A DNA stretch of 64,000 nt from a bacterium (GCA_025782575.1 JALGYY010000004.1:1-64000), one strand, 5' to 3'. Positions 23,387-32,146 are shown, counted from the first letter of the stretch. The notes: generated by a model not told the origin, from the sequence alone. A program made the numbers and translations.

Positions 23387-24634
23387 TTATTTCGTCTCCC
23401 ACAACGCCCGAACGGGAACGGCGAACAGTCGATCCCCGAACTTTGCAGTGGTCTCCCCATCATAGAGGACAACGCCTCCAGCAAAACGCTTCCCCGCTGC
23501 AGCCCGGAGCTTTCGCAATCCCTTGAAGTCTGCCCCGTTCACGGTCGCACCCGCCTTGACCTCGATGCCGGCCAGGATGCGCGCACCCCTTTCGATCACG
23601 ATGTCCACCTCCACACCATCCCTGTCGCGGAAGTGGAAAAAGCGGTGAGGTTCCTCGTGCCAACTCGCAAGGCGACTCAATTCCTGAAATACGAATGTCT
23701 CGAGAAGCTGCCCCAGAAGAGGCCGGTCAGCGGCGAGACTCCGGGCGTCCACTCCGAGCAGTGCACAGGCGAGGCCGCTGTCACCCAGATGAACCTTGGG
23801 CGTTTTGACAAGGCGGCTCAAGCGGTTGCTGTGCCAGGGGGGCAGCGCATCCAGCAGAAAGACCCGTTGGAGCAGAGTGACATAGCCTCTGATTGTCGGG
23901 CGCGAAACCTGAAATGGCGAGGCAAGGTCCGATACGTTTAGAAGCTGTGCGGTCTGGGCCGCGGCGATCGCGAGGAGCCGAGGCAATACCTCAAGAGAAT
24001 GGATGCGTGCCAGGTCGCGCACATCCCGCTGTATCAGCGTTTCCAGGTAGTCGCGATACCAGTTCATGCGCCTTCGGCCAACTGGTCGGGCCAGAGCGGG
24101 AACGTAGCCTCCCGCGACAATCCGTTCCGTCAGGGCGGTTGCCAGGCGATCGGTCTTTTTGAATTGGAAACCGTTCCCGAACAGGGCGTCGAGAAACACG
24201 CAGGATTTCCGGGCCAATTCACACTGTGCAAAGGGATGCAGCCGCTGAATGTGCATACGCCCCGCCAGGGAGTCGGCGAGTTTAGGCAGAAGCAACACGT
24301 TGGCTGATCCGGTTAGCAGGAAGCGGCCTGGCTCTCGCTCGCGATCGACGGCCACTTTCAAGGCCGCGAAGATAGCGGGCACCTTTTGCACCTCATCCAA
24401 TATGGTCCGCCGCGGCAGGTCCGACACAAAACCGATCGGGTCGATATCCGCTGCGGCCCGGGTCACATCATCGTCGAAGGTAAGATAAGTGTAGCCAAGG
24501 CGGTCTCCGACCATCTTTGCCAGCGTCGTCTTGCCGCATTGTCGCGGGCCGTGGATCAGGACGACCGGTGCATCCACCAGGGCTTCGACCAGTCGAGACT
24601 CTGCGAGACGGGTATAGAGTGTCTTCTCTTTCAT
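23387..24634 (-). CDS. AAA ATPase with DUF4143 domain
   Basis: A 415-residue protein of the AAA_14/DUF4143 family. It has Walker A GPRQCGKT at 29-36, Walker B RTILDEVQKVP around 76-86, sensor LLTGSANVLLLP, and ERIVAGGYVPALARP leading to the DUF4143 part. The C-terminal portion is a restriction-nuclease-like fold (FFHFRDRDGVEVDIVIERG ... GIEVKAGATV), with the D, E-x-K pattern intact. Members are widespread in archaea and bacteria, often near mobile genes, and their role is poorly understood. The start is separated from an array of four 14-bp direct repeats by one base. Confidence 0.88.
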   Translation of the reverse strand: MKEKTLYTRLAESRLVEALVDAPVVLIHGPRQCGKTTLAKMVGDRLGYTYLTFDDDVTRAAADIDPIGFVSDLPRRTILDEVQKVPAIFAALKVAVDREREPGRFLLTGSANVLLLPKLADSLAGRMHIQRLHPFAQCELARKSCVFLDALFGNGFQFKKTDRLATALTERIVAGGYVPALARPVGRRRMNWYRDYLETLIQRDVRDLARIHSLEVLPRLLAIAAAQTAQLLNVSDLASPFQVSRPTIRGYVTLLQRVFLLDALPPWHSNRLSRLVKTPKVHLGDSGLACALLGVDARSLAADRPLLGQLLETFVFQELSRLASWHEEPHRFFHFRDRDGVEVDIVIERGARILAGIEVKAGATVNGADFKGLRKLRAAAGKRFAGGVVLYDGETTAKFGDRLFAVPVRALWETK

Positions 24635-24635
24635 C

Positions 24636-24717
24636 GGCTGATTGTAAGTCCAGATCCGGCTGATTGCAAGAATTTTGTTCGGCTGATTGTAAGCTTGGAT
24701 AGCGGCTGATTAAAAGG
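24636..24717. repeat. Four phased 14-bp iterons upstream of the DUF4143 gene
   Basis: CGGCTGATTGTAAG at 24636, CGGCTGATTGCAAG at 24658, CGGCTGATTGTAAG at 24681 and CGGCTGATTAAAAG at 24704. Spacings are 22, 23 and 23 bases, about two helical turns, so all sites face one side of the DNA. They fill the promoter/leader region of the minus-strand ATPase gene and reach to one base from its start codon. Confidence 0.85.
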
Positions 24718-25063
24718 TAGCCATTTTCGCGCCCCAGGGGAGCATGGGAGGCCGCCTGCAGCGGAATCGACCGCCTGAATGGGTATTCATTCACGCGTCC
24801 CGGAGTTTTTTGATATGACAAGCCTGCTTCCGGTCTTCCGGGGTGACTTCCGGGTCGACTTCCGGGGTGACTGTTTCTTGTCGGTTGGTCACTGGGTCGC
24901 CGACTGGGTCGCTAACCGGTACGCCGACAAACGCGCCGACCGGTGCATTCCCATCGAAACCTCCAACCACCCAGGCAGGCCCCACCGATCTTCGGCGGAC
25001 GATCGCCTTGGGGGAGTTTCAGTGCCGGGAAGCTCTTCCGGGAGCTCCCAGTCGAGCCATAGT
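24718..25063. other. Gene-poor stretch with degenerate tandem sequence
   Basis: No gene is supported. On the minus strand a short frame (24791-24985) reads as degenerate V-x-x-P-V and VTPEVDPEVTPE repeats, resembling the linker of RecG-like/AlbA_2 ATP-binding proteins; it may be a remnant of one. On the plus strand the same DNA is a tandem of ACTTCCGGGGTG-like units. Confidence 0.35.
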
Positions 25064-25118
25064 GAATAGTTGACCGGCGAGTCACTATCAAATTGATAGT
25101 CAGGTTTACATAATCTGG
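25064..25118. repeat. GTCAGGTTTACATAATC element, copy 3
   Basis: Full unit: GAATAGTTGACCGGCGAGT, the dyad CTATCAAATTGATAG, and TCAGGTTTACATAATCTGG. Nearly the same sequence as copy 1 at 10867, in the same orientation. Confidence 0.8.
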
Positions 25119-25148
25119 TGGATAGGGAAAGGGGGTTTCATGTCCTTA

Positions 25149-25327
25149 TCATGGGGCCAGCATCATCGCCGGGAGCCCGAGGGAGAATGTCTTTTGCGCC
25201 AGCTTAAGATTGGGCAGGATGTTCCGCCCGGCACTATCCCAATCGACATACTCGGTGGAGTCGGCAGTGACCAGAATTTCCGCCCCTCATCTTCGGATTT
25301 GAACTTCGGCGCCCTCTTCTTTTTCAT
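25149..25327 (-). pseudogene. Decayed copy of the brnA antitoxin gene
   Basis: It begins MKKKRAPKFKSEDEGRKFWS, nearly identical to the antitoxin at 20035-20328. It then needs a one-base frame change to continue as TADSTEYVDWDSAGRNILPN, then LKLAQKTFSLGLPAMML, and stops at 25149 before the end of the ribbon-helix-helix. The DNA similarity with 20157-20328 is plain along the whole length. No toxin partner accompanies it; the RhuM gene lies directly upstream. Confidence 0.75.
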
Positions 25328-25361
25328 GAGTTCTATTCTAGCCGCGTTGCCCCAATGGGAG

Positions 25362-26414
25362 CTATCGCTTGCTCGTTCGATCGCGATCCGGCAGATCAGT
25401 CTCAGGCAGAGCCTTGGCGGCATCTTCCAGGTCTCTCTGCTGCGCCCGCTCGGCTTCCGCTTCCAGCAGGGCGCGGCGGCGAGCCGCAAAAGCCTCGTAC
25501 TTCGCCTCGGCCAGTTTGTCGGCTTCTTCTTTGCTGATCTTGCCCTTGTCAGCGAGTACGTCTCGCTCGTTGAATGCCAGAAACTCGTCCAGCCTGGCCG
25601 CCCAGTCATTCAGGAAGACCTGCTTTCGTCGACGGGCCTGATCCTCGGCGAAGTCCAGCCACATCGTCACAATGCGGTTCAGCCCGCTGATCTCCTCCTG
25701 GTTCAGGTAGTTCTTTGCGACCGTGACATCACCCTTTCGGACCACATCACCCTTCCAGGTGGTGAGCCCCATATTGGGACGGCTCTTGTCTGCACGGCCG
25801 GCGATCAGTTCAGCCGCGGTCTTACCGGTCGCTGCAAAGTGAAGCTTGTTCTGGATAGCCTGGAAGAACACCGGCACATTGGGCTGTTTTGAATCGTAGT
25901 CGGCGGCGAGAGCGAAGATTTCGCGTACTCGCAGGTACATGCGCTTCTCGCTGGCGCGAATGTCGCGGATCCGCTCCAGCAGCTCGTCAAAATAGTCGGG
26001 CACGCCGGACCCGGCGACCGGGGGGTTCTTCAGCCGCTCGTCGTCCATGGTGAAGCCCTTCACCAGGTACTCGCGCAGCCGCTCAGTCGCCCAGATACGG
26101 AATTGTGTGCCCCGGGGGGAGCGGACGCGGTAGCCGACGGCCAGGATGGCGTCGAGGTTGTAGTGCATTGTGTCGTACTTCTTTCCGTCCCCGGCAGTTA
26201 TCCGGAATTTCCGGATAACTGAATCCGATGGTAGTTCGCCTTCTTTGTATATGTTCAGCAAATGCTCGTTAATCGTGCGTACGTCCTTTTGAAACAACTC
26301 GGCAATCAGCGCCTGGCTCATCCAGATCGTCTCATCGGCAAATCGACACTCCACTCGGGTCCGGCCATCCGCGGTCTGATAGAGTACGATTTCACCGATA
26401 GGCTCTTCGCTCAT
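25362..26414 (-). CDS. rhuM: RhuM family protein
   Basis: A 350-residue protein matching the virulence RhuM family: IVLYQTADGRTRVECRFADE, TIWMSQALIAELFQKDVRTI with NEHLLNIYKEGE, then KKYDTMHYNLDAILAVGYRV, RSPRGTQFRIWATERLREYL, and the long KLHFAATGKTAAELI...MGLTTWKGD region. The N-terminal part is a DNA-binding-like domain also seen in phage antirepressors. Family members sit in pathogenicity islands, phage-like and defence regions; the molecular role is not established. The C-terminal 60 residues are a charged coiled coil. It overlaps the exonuclease gene by four bases. Confidence 0.88.
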   Translation of the reverse strand: MSEEPIGEIVLYQTADGRTRVECRFADETIWMSQALIAELFQKDVRTINEHLLNIYKEGELPSDSVIRKFRITAGDGKKYDTMHYNLDAILAVGYRVRSPRGTQFRIWATERLREYLVKGFTMDDERLKNPPVAGSGVPDYFDELLERIRDIRASEKRMYLRVREIFALAADYDSKQPNVPVFFQAIQNKLHFAATGKTAAELIAGRADKSRPNMGLTTWKGDVVRKGDVTVAKNYLNQEEISGLNRIVTMWLDFAEDQARRRKQVFLNDWAARLDEFLAFNERDVLADKGKISKEEADKLAEAKYEAFAARRRALLEAEAERAQQRDLEDAAKALPETDLPDRDRTSKR

Positions 26415-27127
26415 TCTTGCATTTCCGTCGCTTCCTTCACCCAGCCGTAAAACTTCCTCTTAGGCATCGGTCTGTCCATCCAGGACTGGCTGGGCTCGGG
26501 ATCCTGGATCACTTCTTCGACTGTCTTCAGGCGGGGCATCGGCTTGGAACTGATCGTTCCCTTGCCCGTTACCCAACGGGTTTCGCGGGCCTTTTGTATG
26601 GCGAGAATGACGAGGTTGGTCATCTGGCAATCACCCAGACAATAATCCATCACTCTCTGGAAGTTGCCTGCGCGCCATTCTGTCGGTGCGTCCGCGCTCG
26701 CCATCAGCTTTTCTTGCGTGATCCCCATCGCCTGCGCCACTTTTGCCAGGCCGACGGGAAAGCCGGCCAGGTTGAAGAACTGGAACATGGGATCGTAACT
26801 CTTGAGAGCGATTCGCGCGGCGAGCGCCATGTCTCCGGCCTGATGGCCGATCCATTTCAGATCGAAGCTCAAACCGTTCCAGGCGGAGACCATATATCCC
26901 GCCTGCTGCATCTCGCCGAGATACTCAAGCAGTTCATGTGCCCTTTGCTGCGTCATGCTGAGCGCCGGATGACCATCTTCACCGTCGGAATACCAAATTC
27001 GCTCATCCCCGTCATGGATAGCCGTTGCCGCAACCGAAATATGAAACGGCGCATACTCTTCCATCTCCTCGTGCGGGCCGAGCTCGAAGTCATCCGAAAT
27101 CTCGATGTCAAAGCTCAACAATTTCAT
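26411..27127 (-). CDS. PolB-type 3'-5' exonuclease domain protein
   Basis: A 238-residue stand-alone DEDD exonuclease of the kind related to the proofreading domain of family B polymerases. Exo I is LLSFDIEIS (D7, E9), Exo II is SAWNGLSFDLKWI, and Exo III is VMDYCLGDCQMTNL, so all four acidic residues are present. ATG 27127 follows AGAGGAAC; the longer open frame upstream belongs to a decayed transposase. It is coupled to rhuM by a four-base overlap, implying joint function, perhaps nucleic-acid degradation in defence. This is inferred from context. Confidence 0.82.
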   Translation of the reverse strand: MKLLSFDIEISDDFELGPHEEMEEYAPFHISVAATAIHDGDERIWYSDGEDGHPALSMTQQRAHELLEYLGEMQQAGYMVSAWNGLSFDLKWIGHQAGDMALAARIALKSYDPMFQFFNLAGFPVGLAKVAQAMGITQEKLMASADAPTEWRAGNFQRVMDYCLGDCQMTNLVILAIQKARETRWVTGKGTISSKPMPRLKTVEEVIQDPEPSQSWMDRPMPKRKFYGWVKEATEMQE

Positions 27128-27179
27128 GTGTTCCTCTAAACAAGTACGCCCGCTCCGCCTGAACTTACAGTGATCGAGG

Positions 27180-27982
27180 TACCCGCCTGTTTCCATGGTA
27201 CCACAACGACTCGGCTGCTCCTCTCGGTCACCGGGCGAAAAGGGGGTTGCCACCAGCGCCCCAGGGATCACGTCCCGCTTCCGGTGGGGTCGTTTATGGG
27301 AGGCACGCACAGCTTTGATCCGCAGCGAGTGGCCGACGTCGCACGAACCGATGCTGGAACATTTCATTCCATAGTGCCGGGCCGGACAGCGGTATTTCAG
27401 GCAGTTCCGGTCTTTCTCGCCCCCCCCGTACGCCATCTCCTGCCGGCCGCCCGCCTCCATGCAGTAGCAGTACACTTTCCCCCGGTGGTCATAGGCGACG
27501 TTCTGACGGCCGGGGACAATCCGTTCCCTCTCCCCGTCTTTCCAAAGGTCCCGGATATCGACCAGCGCTTTCCCCGCAGGCTGTTCCACAGCCGAGGCGG
27601 CCGTCAGCTCGTAGAACATCGCCCCTACCAGATCGCCATGGGCAAACAGCAAGGGCAGAAAGCGGCAGTAGACGTAGCTCGGGGGAACGCCGCGGCTCCC
27701 CTTGCCGGAATCGAACCCGCACACGAAGCGGAGCTGACCGTTTCGCTTCAGCTCACGTCGCAGACTCTCGATGCTGCCATGCTGAAAGACAATCCCCGCC
27801 AGAATCGAGTTCCAGAGAGGACGGAGGGGGTATTCATCGCGCCCCTGGCCGCGATGGCGCTCGAGGGCACTCATCAATCGCTCGTCGGGAAGGTGTTCCA
27901 GTAAGAGCTGGAGCCGGGAAAGATCGCCCAGCTCTTCGATTTCCTGCCGGCAAAACAGAGGGGCTTATGGTATTCCGGCCAT
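27180..27982 (-). pseudogene. Decayed DDE transposase (insertion sequence remnant)
   Basis: Starting at ATG 27982, the frame reads MAGIP, a TAA stop, then in the same frame FCRQEIEELGDLSRLQLLLE, HLPDERLMSALERHRGQGRD, EYPLRPLWNSILAGIVFQHG with SIESLRREL, the N terminus of an IS4/ISNCY-like transposase. After PPSYVYCRFL it jumps, missing the catalytic middle. It resumes at LVDIRDLWKDGERERIVPGR and QEMAYGGGEKDRNCLKYRCP with ARHYGMKC, which belong to the C-terminal third. The rest is garbled. So it has an early stop, a large internal deletion and a decayed end. Terminal inverted repeats were not found. Confidence 0.7.
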
Positions 27983-28705
27983 GGGCGGTCTCCTTGGTCC
28001 GGTGTTTCTTTATTTTACAAGCTGAATATACCAGACTACTCTGGAGGTTGCCCGTTTCCTTATTCTCCAAGCGTACGTTTTTCCGGCGATCCTTGGCACT
28101 GGAAGGCCGAGAAATGAATATTACTTTATGGATCACTCTCGAGAGTGCTTCCATGAGATTTCCCGAAGATACGCGTTCCGGTGAGAACAATACGTAGTAC
28201 CATACGTAGTGTTTCGATTTCGACCGTAGGGGAAGGCTGCCCACCCGCAACGTTGCTCGGCTGCCAGGATCAACTCGCGCGCCTTCCTGACGATTCGCCC
28301 TCTCCTTTCTCCACTGGGGTCAATTCTCGCCCCGGACCGAATGCCCGCGTCGTAACTTACGTAATTACGTCAAAATCCGGGGGAAACTCTATCGAACCGC
28401 CCACGTATCCTGCTGCTACTCGCCATCTTCTGAACTTCGCAAATGCCTCCTCACCGGCAATCGGGTCTGGCCGAACTACCCCGCTTTCCACCCGTACTTG
28501 TGATGGAGCCTACCTCCCGCCTAGCGACCACTGGGTGTGCGTCATCCCCACACGACCCCTCCCCACTCCATCTGTGATAGTATCCTTGATGAGTCCCCGG
28601 CACGGACAACTCAGGTTCGAGCCGAGTGAAACGCCTATTGCGGTGAGCGATGAGCCAACAATCGAGCGATCTTTCTGAGGATGTGACTCACCCGAGGGGG
28701 TTTCT
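27983..28705. other. Gene-free region
   Basis: A plus-strand frame at 28181-28678 is open, but its composition is Ser/Pro/Thr/Arg-rich with no family resemblance, and it has no ribosome site, so I do not call it. A 12-base palindrome ACGTAATTACGT lies at 28359-28370, and TACGTAGT occurs twice near 28192-28212. Nothing else is supported. Confidence 0.4.
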
Positions 28706-29533
28706 GTGCGATTCTTCTTTCCCCATCTGGCGATACTGCTCGCCTCCTACCTACTGCTCTGCGCGCTCGCCTTCCTCTATCAATCGAAACTCGTGTTCTT
28801 CCCGGATCGCCGGCTCGTGACTTCTCCGGATCGTCACGGATTGCAATTCAAGGAAATAGGGATCGAATCCGGAAACGGCGATCGCTTGCACGGATGGTTC
28901 CTCCCGGCAGACAGCGCTACACGTGCGCTGCTCTATTTCCACGGCAACGCGGGGAACATTTCACATCGAATCGAATCGTTGGGCATTTTCGTGGATCTCG
29001 GGTTGTCGGTGCTGATCTTCGACTACCGGGGATACGGAAAGAGCGAGGGGCGTCCGGGTGAGGCCAAGACTTACGAAGACGGCCGCGCGGCGTGGGAATA
29101 CCTGGTCAGACAGGAGGGTTTCCGTCCGGACGAGATATTTCTCTTCGGGCGCTCGCTAGGCGGTTCGGTGGCGATACGGCTCGCGACGGACGTGGAACCG
29201 GCGGGACTCGTCGTCGAATCGTGTTTCCCCTCGATCACCGAGATGGGGGTCCGTGTCTATCCGTGGCTCCCGGTGCGAATTCTATCCAGGATCCGGTACG
29301 ACTCGGAGAGCCGGGTCTCGACGCTCACCTGCGACAAGTTGTTCATCCACAGCAGGCAGGACGATGTCGTCCCGTTCGACATGGGACGCCGTCTCTACGA
29401 GATGGCTTCAGAACCCAAGCGATTCCTCGAGATTTCCGGCGATCACAACAGCGGCTTCCTGACTTCCGGCAGGACCTACACGGAAGGCCTGTGGGATTTC
29501 TTCTCTAACCGCTCCGGCGCAGTTGCTCAATAA
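28706..29533 (+). CDS. Alpha/beta hydrolase (ABHD13/BEM46-like)
   Basis: A 275-residue membrane-anchored serine hydrolase. An N-terminal hydrophobic helix (about 5-24) anchors it, followed by QSKLVFFPDRR, which is typical of this subfamily. The core has the oxyanion motif LLYFHGNAGN, the strand VLIFDYRGYGKSEG, the nucleophile elbow GRSLGG (Ser near 149), the acid in HSRQDDVVPF and the His in SGDHNSGF, so the triad is complete. The start is GTG 28706 behind GAGGGGG. Substrates of these enzymes are usually unknown; esters or lipids are likely. It appears monocistronic. Confidence 0.88.
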   Translation: MRFFFPHLAILLASYLLLCALAFLYQSKLVFFPDRRLVTSPDRHGLQFKEIGIESGNGDRLHGWFLPADSATRALLYFHGNAGNISHRIESLGIFVDLGLSVLIFDYRGYGKSEGRPGEAKTYEDGRAAWEYLVRQEGFRPDEIFLFGRSLGGSVAIRLATDVEPAGLVVESCFPSITEMGVRVYPWLPVRILSRIRYDSESRVSTLTCDKLFIHSRQDDVVPFDMGRRLYEMASEPKRFLEISGDHNSGFLTSGRTYTEGLWDFFSNRSGAVAQ

Positions 29534-29652
29534 AGGAAACCAGACGAGTCGCAGCTCATCCGTTGAGATATAATACAATCAAGCGTGACTCACGGTTGCC
29601 GCAACGTGAAGAGGTCCAAAGCCTGACAGAATAGCCTGGGGGACAACGCTGT

Positions 29653-30105
29653 ATGAACGCATCGGTTCGTCCCGCGATCTTTCTTCCCGTCGCGATCGTG
29701 CTCGCCCATCCGCTCCCTTCTCACGCGGGCAACACCAAGGACATCGTGCGCAGCTTGGGCGATAAGATTGTTGTTGGCCCCGCCAACACAGAGATCAGGA
29801 TCCGCGGGATCGGCATCGCCAACAACGTGTGGGCGGCTGAGCAAGATACAGTCGTTCTATACGCAAATCACGGTCCCGCGGATTTCGACGCGATTGCGGA
29901 GATGGGGATGAACGTGATCCGGTTCTACATGAACTATGAGACCTTCGAGGATGACGCGAACCCTTTCCTCTACAAAGAGTCGGGCTGGCGTTGGATCGAC
30001 CGCAATATTGCCTAGGCGGGGGCGTCGGGGCTGCGCCTGATTCTGAATATGTCGGTTCCGCAGGGCGGTTTTCAGCCGACCGGCGAAGGTCTCGACGCAA
30101 TTGCG
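29653..30105 (+). pseudogene. Remnant of a GH5-type glycoside hydrolase
   Basis: It starts with a signal peptide (VAIVLAHPLPSHAG) and the N-terminal part of a GH5-like TIM barrel: RIRGIGIANNVWAAE, ADFDAIAEMGMNVIRFYMNY, then GWRWIDRNIA. A TAG at 30013-30015 stands where homologous proteins have a residue, most likely Trp, and the same frame goes on as AGASGLRLILNMSVPQGGFQ. Near 30100 the similarity ends and the DNA becomes the antisense of the parE gene. The catalytic glutamates are therefore missing. An intact GH5 gene lies at 35343-36413. Confidence 0.7.
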
Positions 30106-30367
30106 CGCTATGCCAGACCGCGACAATCCAGACGAATTTCCCGGCGACTCTATAGAAAAACCGGTACGGTCGGACAATTACTTCGCGATGGGGAAGTCTC
30201 GGGAATTCAGGGATCGCTCTTCCCGATTCCGGATGCTCCTCCAATCGCCGCAACACCTTCCCAGCCTTTTCACGAAACCGGAGAGCAGCAGTCGGGTTGT
30301 CCTGGCGAATATACTCCAATCCCTCAAGAAACTGAGCTCGCGCCGAGGGCGTGAATCTGACCTTCAC
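29795..30367 (-). CDS. ParE/RelE-family toxin with read-on C terminus
   Basis: Residues 1-90 are a normal ParE/RelE toxin: MKVRFTPSARAQFLEGLEYI, NPTAALRFREKAGKVLRRLE, SGRAIPEFP, REVIVRPYRFFYRVAGKFVW and VAVWHSAQL, where such proteins normally end. Here the frame does not stop. It continues about 95 more codons through the antisense strand of the GH5 remnant (RRDLRRSAENRPAEPTYSES and on). The extension has the composition of noise. So the toxin gene lost its own stop at the rearrangement junction near 30100. Whether the extended toxin works is unknown. It follows the Phd-type antitoxin with a one-base overlap. Confidence 0.78.
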   Translation of the reverse strand: MKVRFTPSARAQFLEGLEYIRQDNPTAALRFREKAGKVLRRLEEHPESGRAIPEFPRLPHREVIVRPYRFFYRVAGKFVWIVAVWHSAQLRRDLRRSAENRPAEPTYSESGAAPTPPPRQYCGRSNASPTLCRGKGSRHPRRSHSSCRTGSRSSPSPQSRRNPRDRDLRIERLYLAQPPTRCWRCRSRGS

Positions 30368-30642
30368 TAGTCCCCGTCCCCAAGGAGCGCATCAGCCTCC
30401 TTCATGACACTAGCCAGGGTGTGTCCCTGACCCTCGCCGATCTCTTTTTCGCCGATTGCCAGAATTCTCAACAGTTCGCGCTCATGCTCCGATTTTTCGT
30501 AAGCATCCACGCTTTGGATTACCGCAATGGCCCGTCCTCGTTGAGTGATGATCAGCGGAACAGCCGAGCCCTGGAGCTTTTTGAGAATCGACGCGGCACC
30601 TTGCCGCAGATCGGTCACAGGAATAATATCGGGAATTTTCAT
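30367..30642 (-). CDS. Phd/YefM-family antitoxin
   Basis: A 91-residue antitoxin: IIPVTDLRQGAASILKKLQG, then SAVPLIITQRGRAIAVIQS, is the DNA-binding Phd fold, and the acidic C-terminal half (EKEIGEGQGHTLASVMKEAD) is the toxin-wrapping tail. ATG 30642 has AGGAGG upstream. It leads the two-gene operon with the ParE toxin. Confidence 0.9.
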   Translation of the reverse strand: MKIPDIIPVTDLRQGAASILKKLQGSAVPLIITQRGRAIAVIQSVDAYEKSEHERELLRILAIGEKEIGEGQGHTLASVMKEADALLGDGD

Positions 30643-30736
30643 TGTAACGCACCTCCTACAGTACGTTTAATTGTACGCCCTGGCGTCCGACAACGCAATC
30701 TTTCATTCGCTAATCCCTTCAAGGCCGCCCGGCATT

Positions 30737-32146
30737 CTATTTACCCATGCAGCACTTCTTATACTTCTTTCCGCTTCCGCAGGGGCAGGGGGCGTTCCGG
30801 GAGACCTTCGGTCGATTCCTCTTGTGAGGCTGCTGCCAGGAATATCGCGGCGGCGGCTCTCGCAGACCAAAAAGGGGGCCGGCGCTGTGGGGCACGGTAA
30901 ATCGAACCTCTTGATCATCATCATCGAGCCACGACTCAGAAATCGGTTCTAACCGGCCACTCTCGAATTCGTAACCATGCTTCGCGAACAATGACGACAA
31001 AGAGAGCGCACATGCGGAAACGACTCGCACATCCTTTTCGGTCAGAGGCCGGGGGGTGCCGTCCCGCTCTCGGTGATCCACATCCGGGTAGGCATCGGGG
31101 GAACGGACGGGCCAGTCGTGGCGGGCGATCTCCCGACGCATTTCGGGGTGCAGGTCCGCACCCCGCTCGAAACTGAGGCTGAGAAAGCTCGTACCGAGGT
31201 CGGCGGGGCGTGAACCCGGTTCTGCTGCTTTGGCTGCACGTCCGAATGCCTCGCACCCGTCGATAGAGGGGAAGAGCAGGAACCCGAGACTCTCGCCGAG
31301 AGAGCCGATGATGGAAATACACCCGGCTTCGATGTCCATGGACGGAATATCGACACGAATAAGCAGGTCGTCCGGCGTCCTTTCCCACGGAGCGACGCCG
31401 TAGAGGATACCGGCGGCCCGGAAGAGGGCGGCGAATGCGTCACTGGAAATACGGCCTCCATCGGTGTAGCCCTCCAGCTGCTCCGCGGACCTGGACATAG
31501 CTTTCGTGAAGTGCTCAAATATCTCGTCCAACTCCAGCGTCGGAGCTACGACGATTTCGATCTCGGGAAAAGCGCCCTTAAGCTCCATCGCCAGATTCTC
31601 GTCTGCAACCCGCAGGCGCGCCGGTCGTCTCGGCGGGCCGACCGCCGGATTCAGCATGGTCTGCCTCAGGTACCCGGCGTCCGAGAAATCCTGATCCTCT
31701 GGTCCAATGATATTTGTCGCCAGGATGACCATCTCCGGCATTTCGATCCAGAACAGAACGTCCGGCCGATAAGGCGTCCCTTCAGTAATGAAGAATGGCG
31801 CGGTAAAGTGGCCACCGATCCACTCGGCGACAGCTGTTCGGCCGTCCCAGGGGGTGCCCTCCCAGTGGTCGATCGTCCCACCATCCCAGCAAACCGGACA
31901 GCGCCAATGGATCTCCGCGGTCTTCGGTTCAATTCGTGCCTCCAGTTTACCCGGACATCGCTTTCGCCCGGGGCGCCTGCGGCAACGCACAGCCCCGTCC
32001 GGCAGGTGCCCGGAAGCGCTTTCGGTCGTTCCCCTGACGATCGAGCCAAGGTAGGCGACCAACGGTTTTGCTCGTGCTGTAAGCTCTGCGACGCTGCCTG
32101 CTTCGTTCAGAAAGTGAGTCAGATCGGTAACCATGAGGCGGGACAT
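30737..32146 (-). CDS. SEC-C motif protein
   Basis: A 469-residue cytosolic protein ending in a SEC-C zinc motif (NAPCPCGSGKKYKKCCMGK), the same small metal-binding module found at the C terminus of SecA. Near residues 60-95 there is a second Cys pattern (VRCRRRPGRKRCPG ... WRCPVC). The middle (YRPDVLFWIEMPEMVILATN; GISIIGSLGESLGFLLFPS-like segments) looks like two related alpha/beta domains of unknown function. ATG 32146 follows GGAGGAAAAA; the longer frame to 32281 has no ribosome site. SEC-C proteins of this type are common and uncharacterised; binding of RNA, ribosomes or SecB is only a guess. Confidence 0.78.
   Translation of the reverse strand: MSRLMVTDLTHFLNEAGSVAELTARAKPLVAYLGSIVRGTTESASGHLPDGAVRCRRRPGRKRCPGKLEARIEPKTAEIHWRCPVCWDGGTIDHWEGTPWDGRTAVAEWIGGHFTAPFFITEGTPYRPDVLFWIEMPEMVILATNIIGPEDQDFSDAGYLRQTMLNPAVGPPRRPARLRVADENLAMELKGAFPEIEIVVAPTLELDEIFEHFTKAMSRSAEQLEGYTDGGRISSDAFAALFRAAGILYGVAPWERTPDDLLIRVDIPSMDIEAGCISIIGSLGESLGFLLFPSIDGCEAFGRAAKAAEPGSRPADLGTSFLSLSFERGADLHPEMRREIARHDWPVRSPDAYPDVDHRERDGTPRPLTEKDVRVVSACALSLSSLFAKHGYEFESGRLEPISESWLDDDDQEVRFTVPHSAGPLFGLREPPPRYSWQQPHKRNRPKVSRNAPCPCGSGKKYKKCCMGK

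Noticed and set aside
24636-24717. Short direct repeats as a CRISPR array
   Set aside because: Units are 14 bases with 8-9 base gaps, far too short for CRISPR repeats and spacers, and no cas gene is present.
26417-27904. Long plus-strand frames of 240 and 244 codons
   Set aside because: They are exact antisense shadows of the exonuclease gene and the transposase remnant.
28181-28678. A 165-codon plus-strand frame in the gene-free region
   Set aside because: Composition is rich in Ser, Pro, Thr and Arg, there is no ribosome site and no family resemblance.
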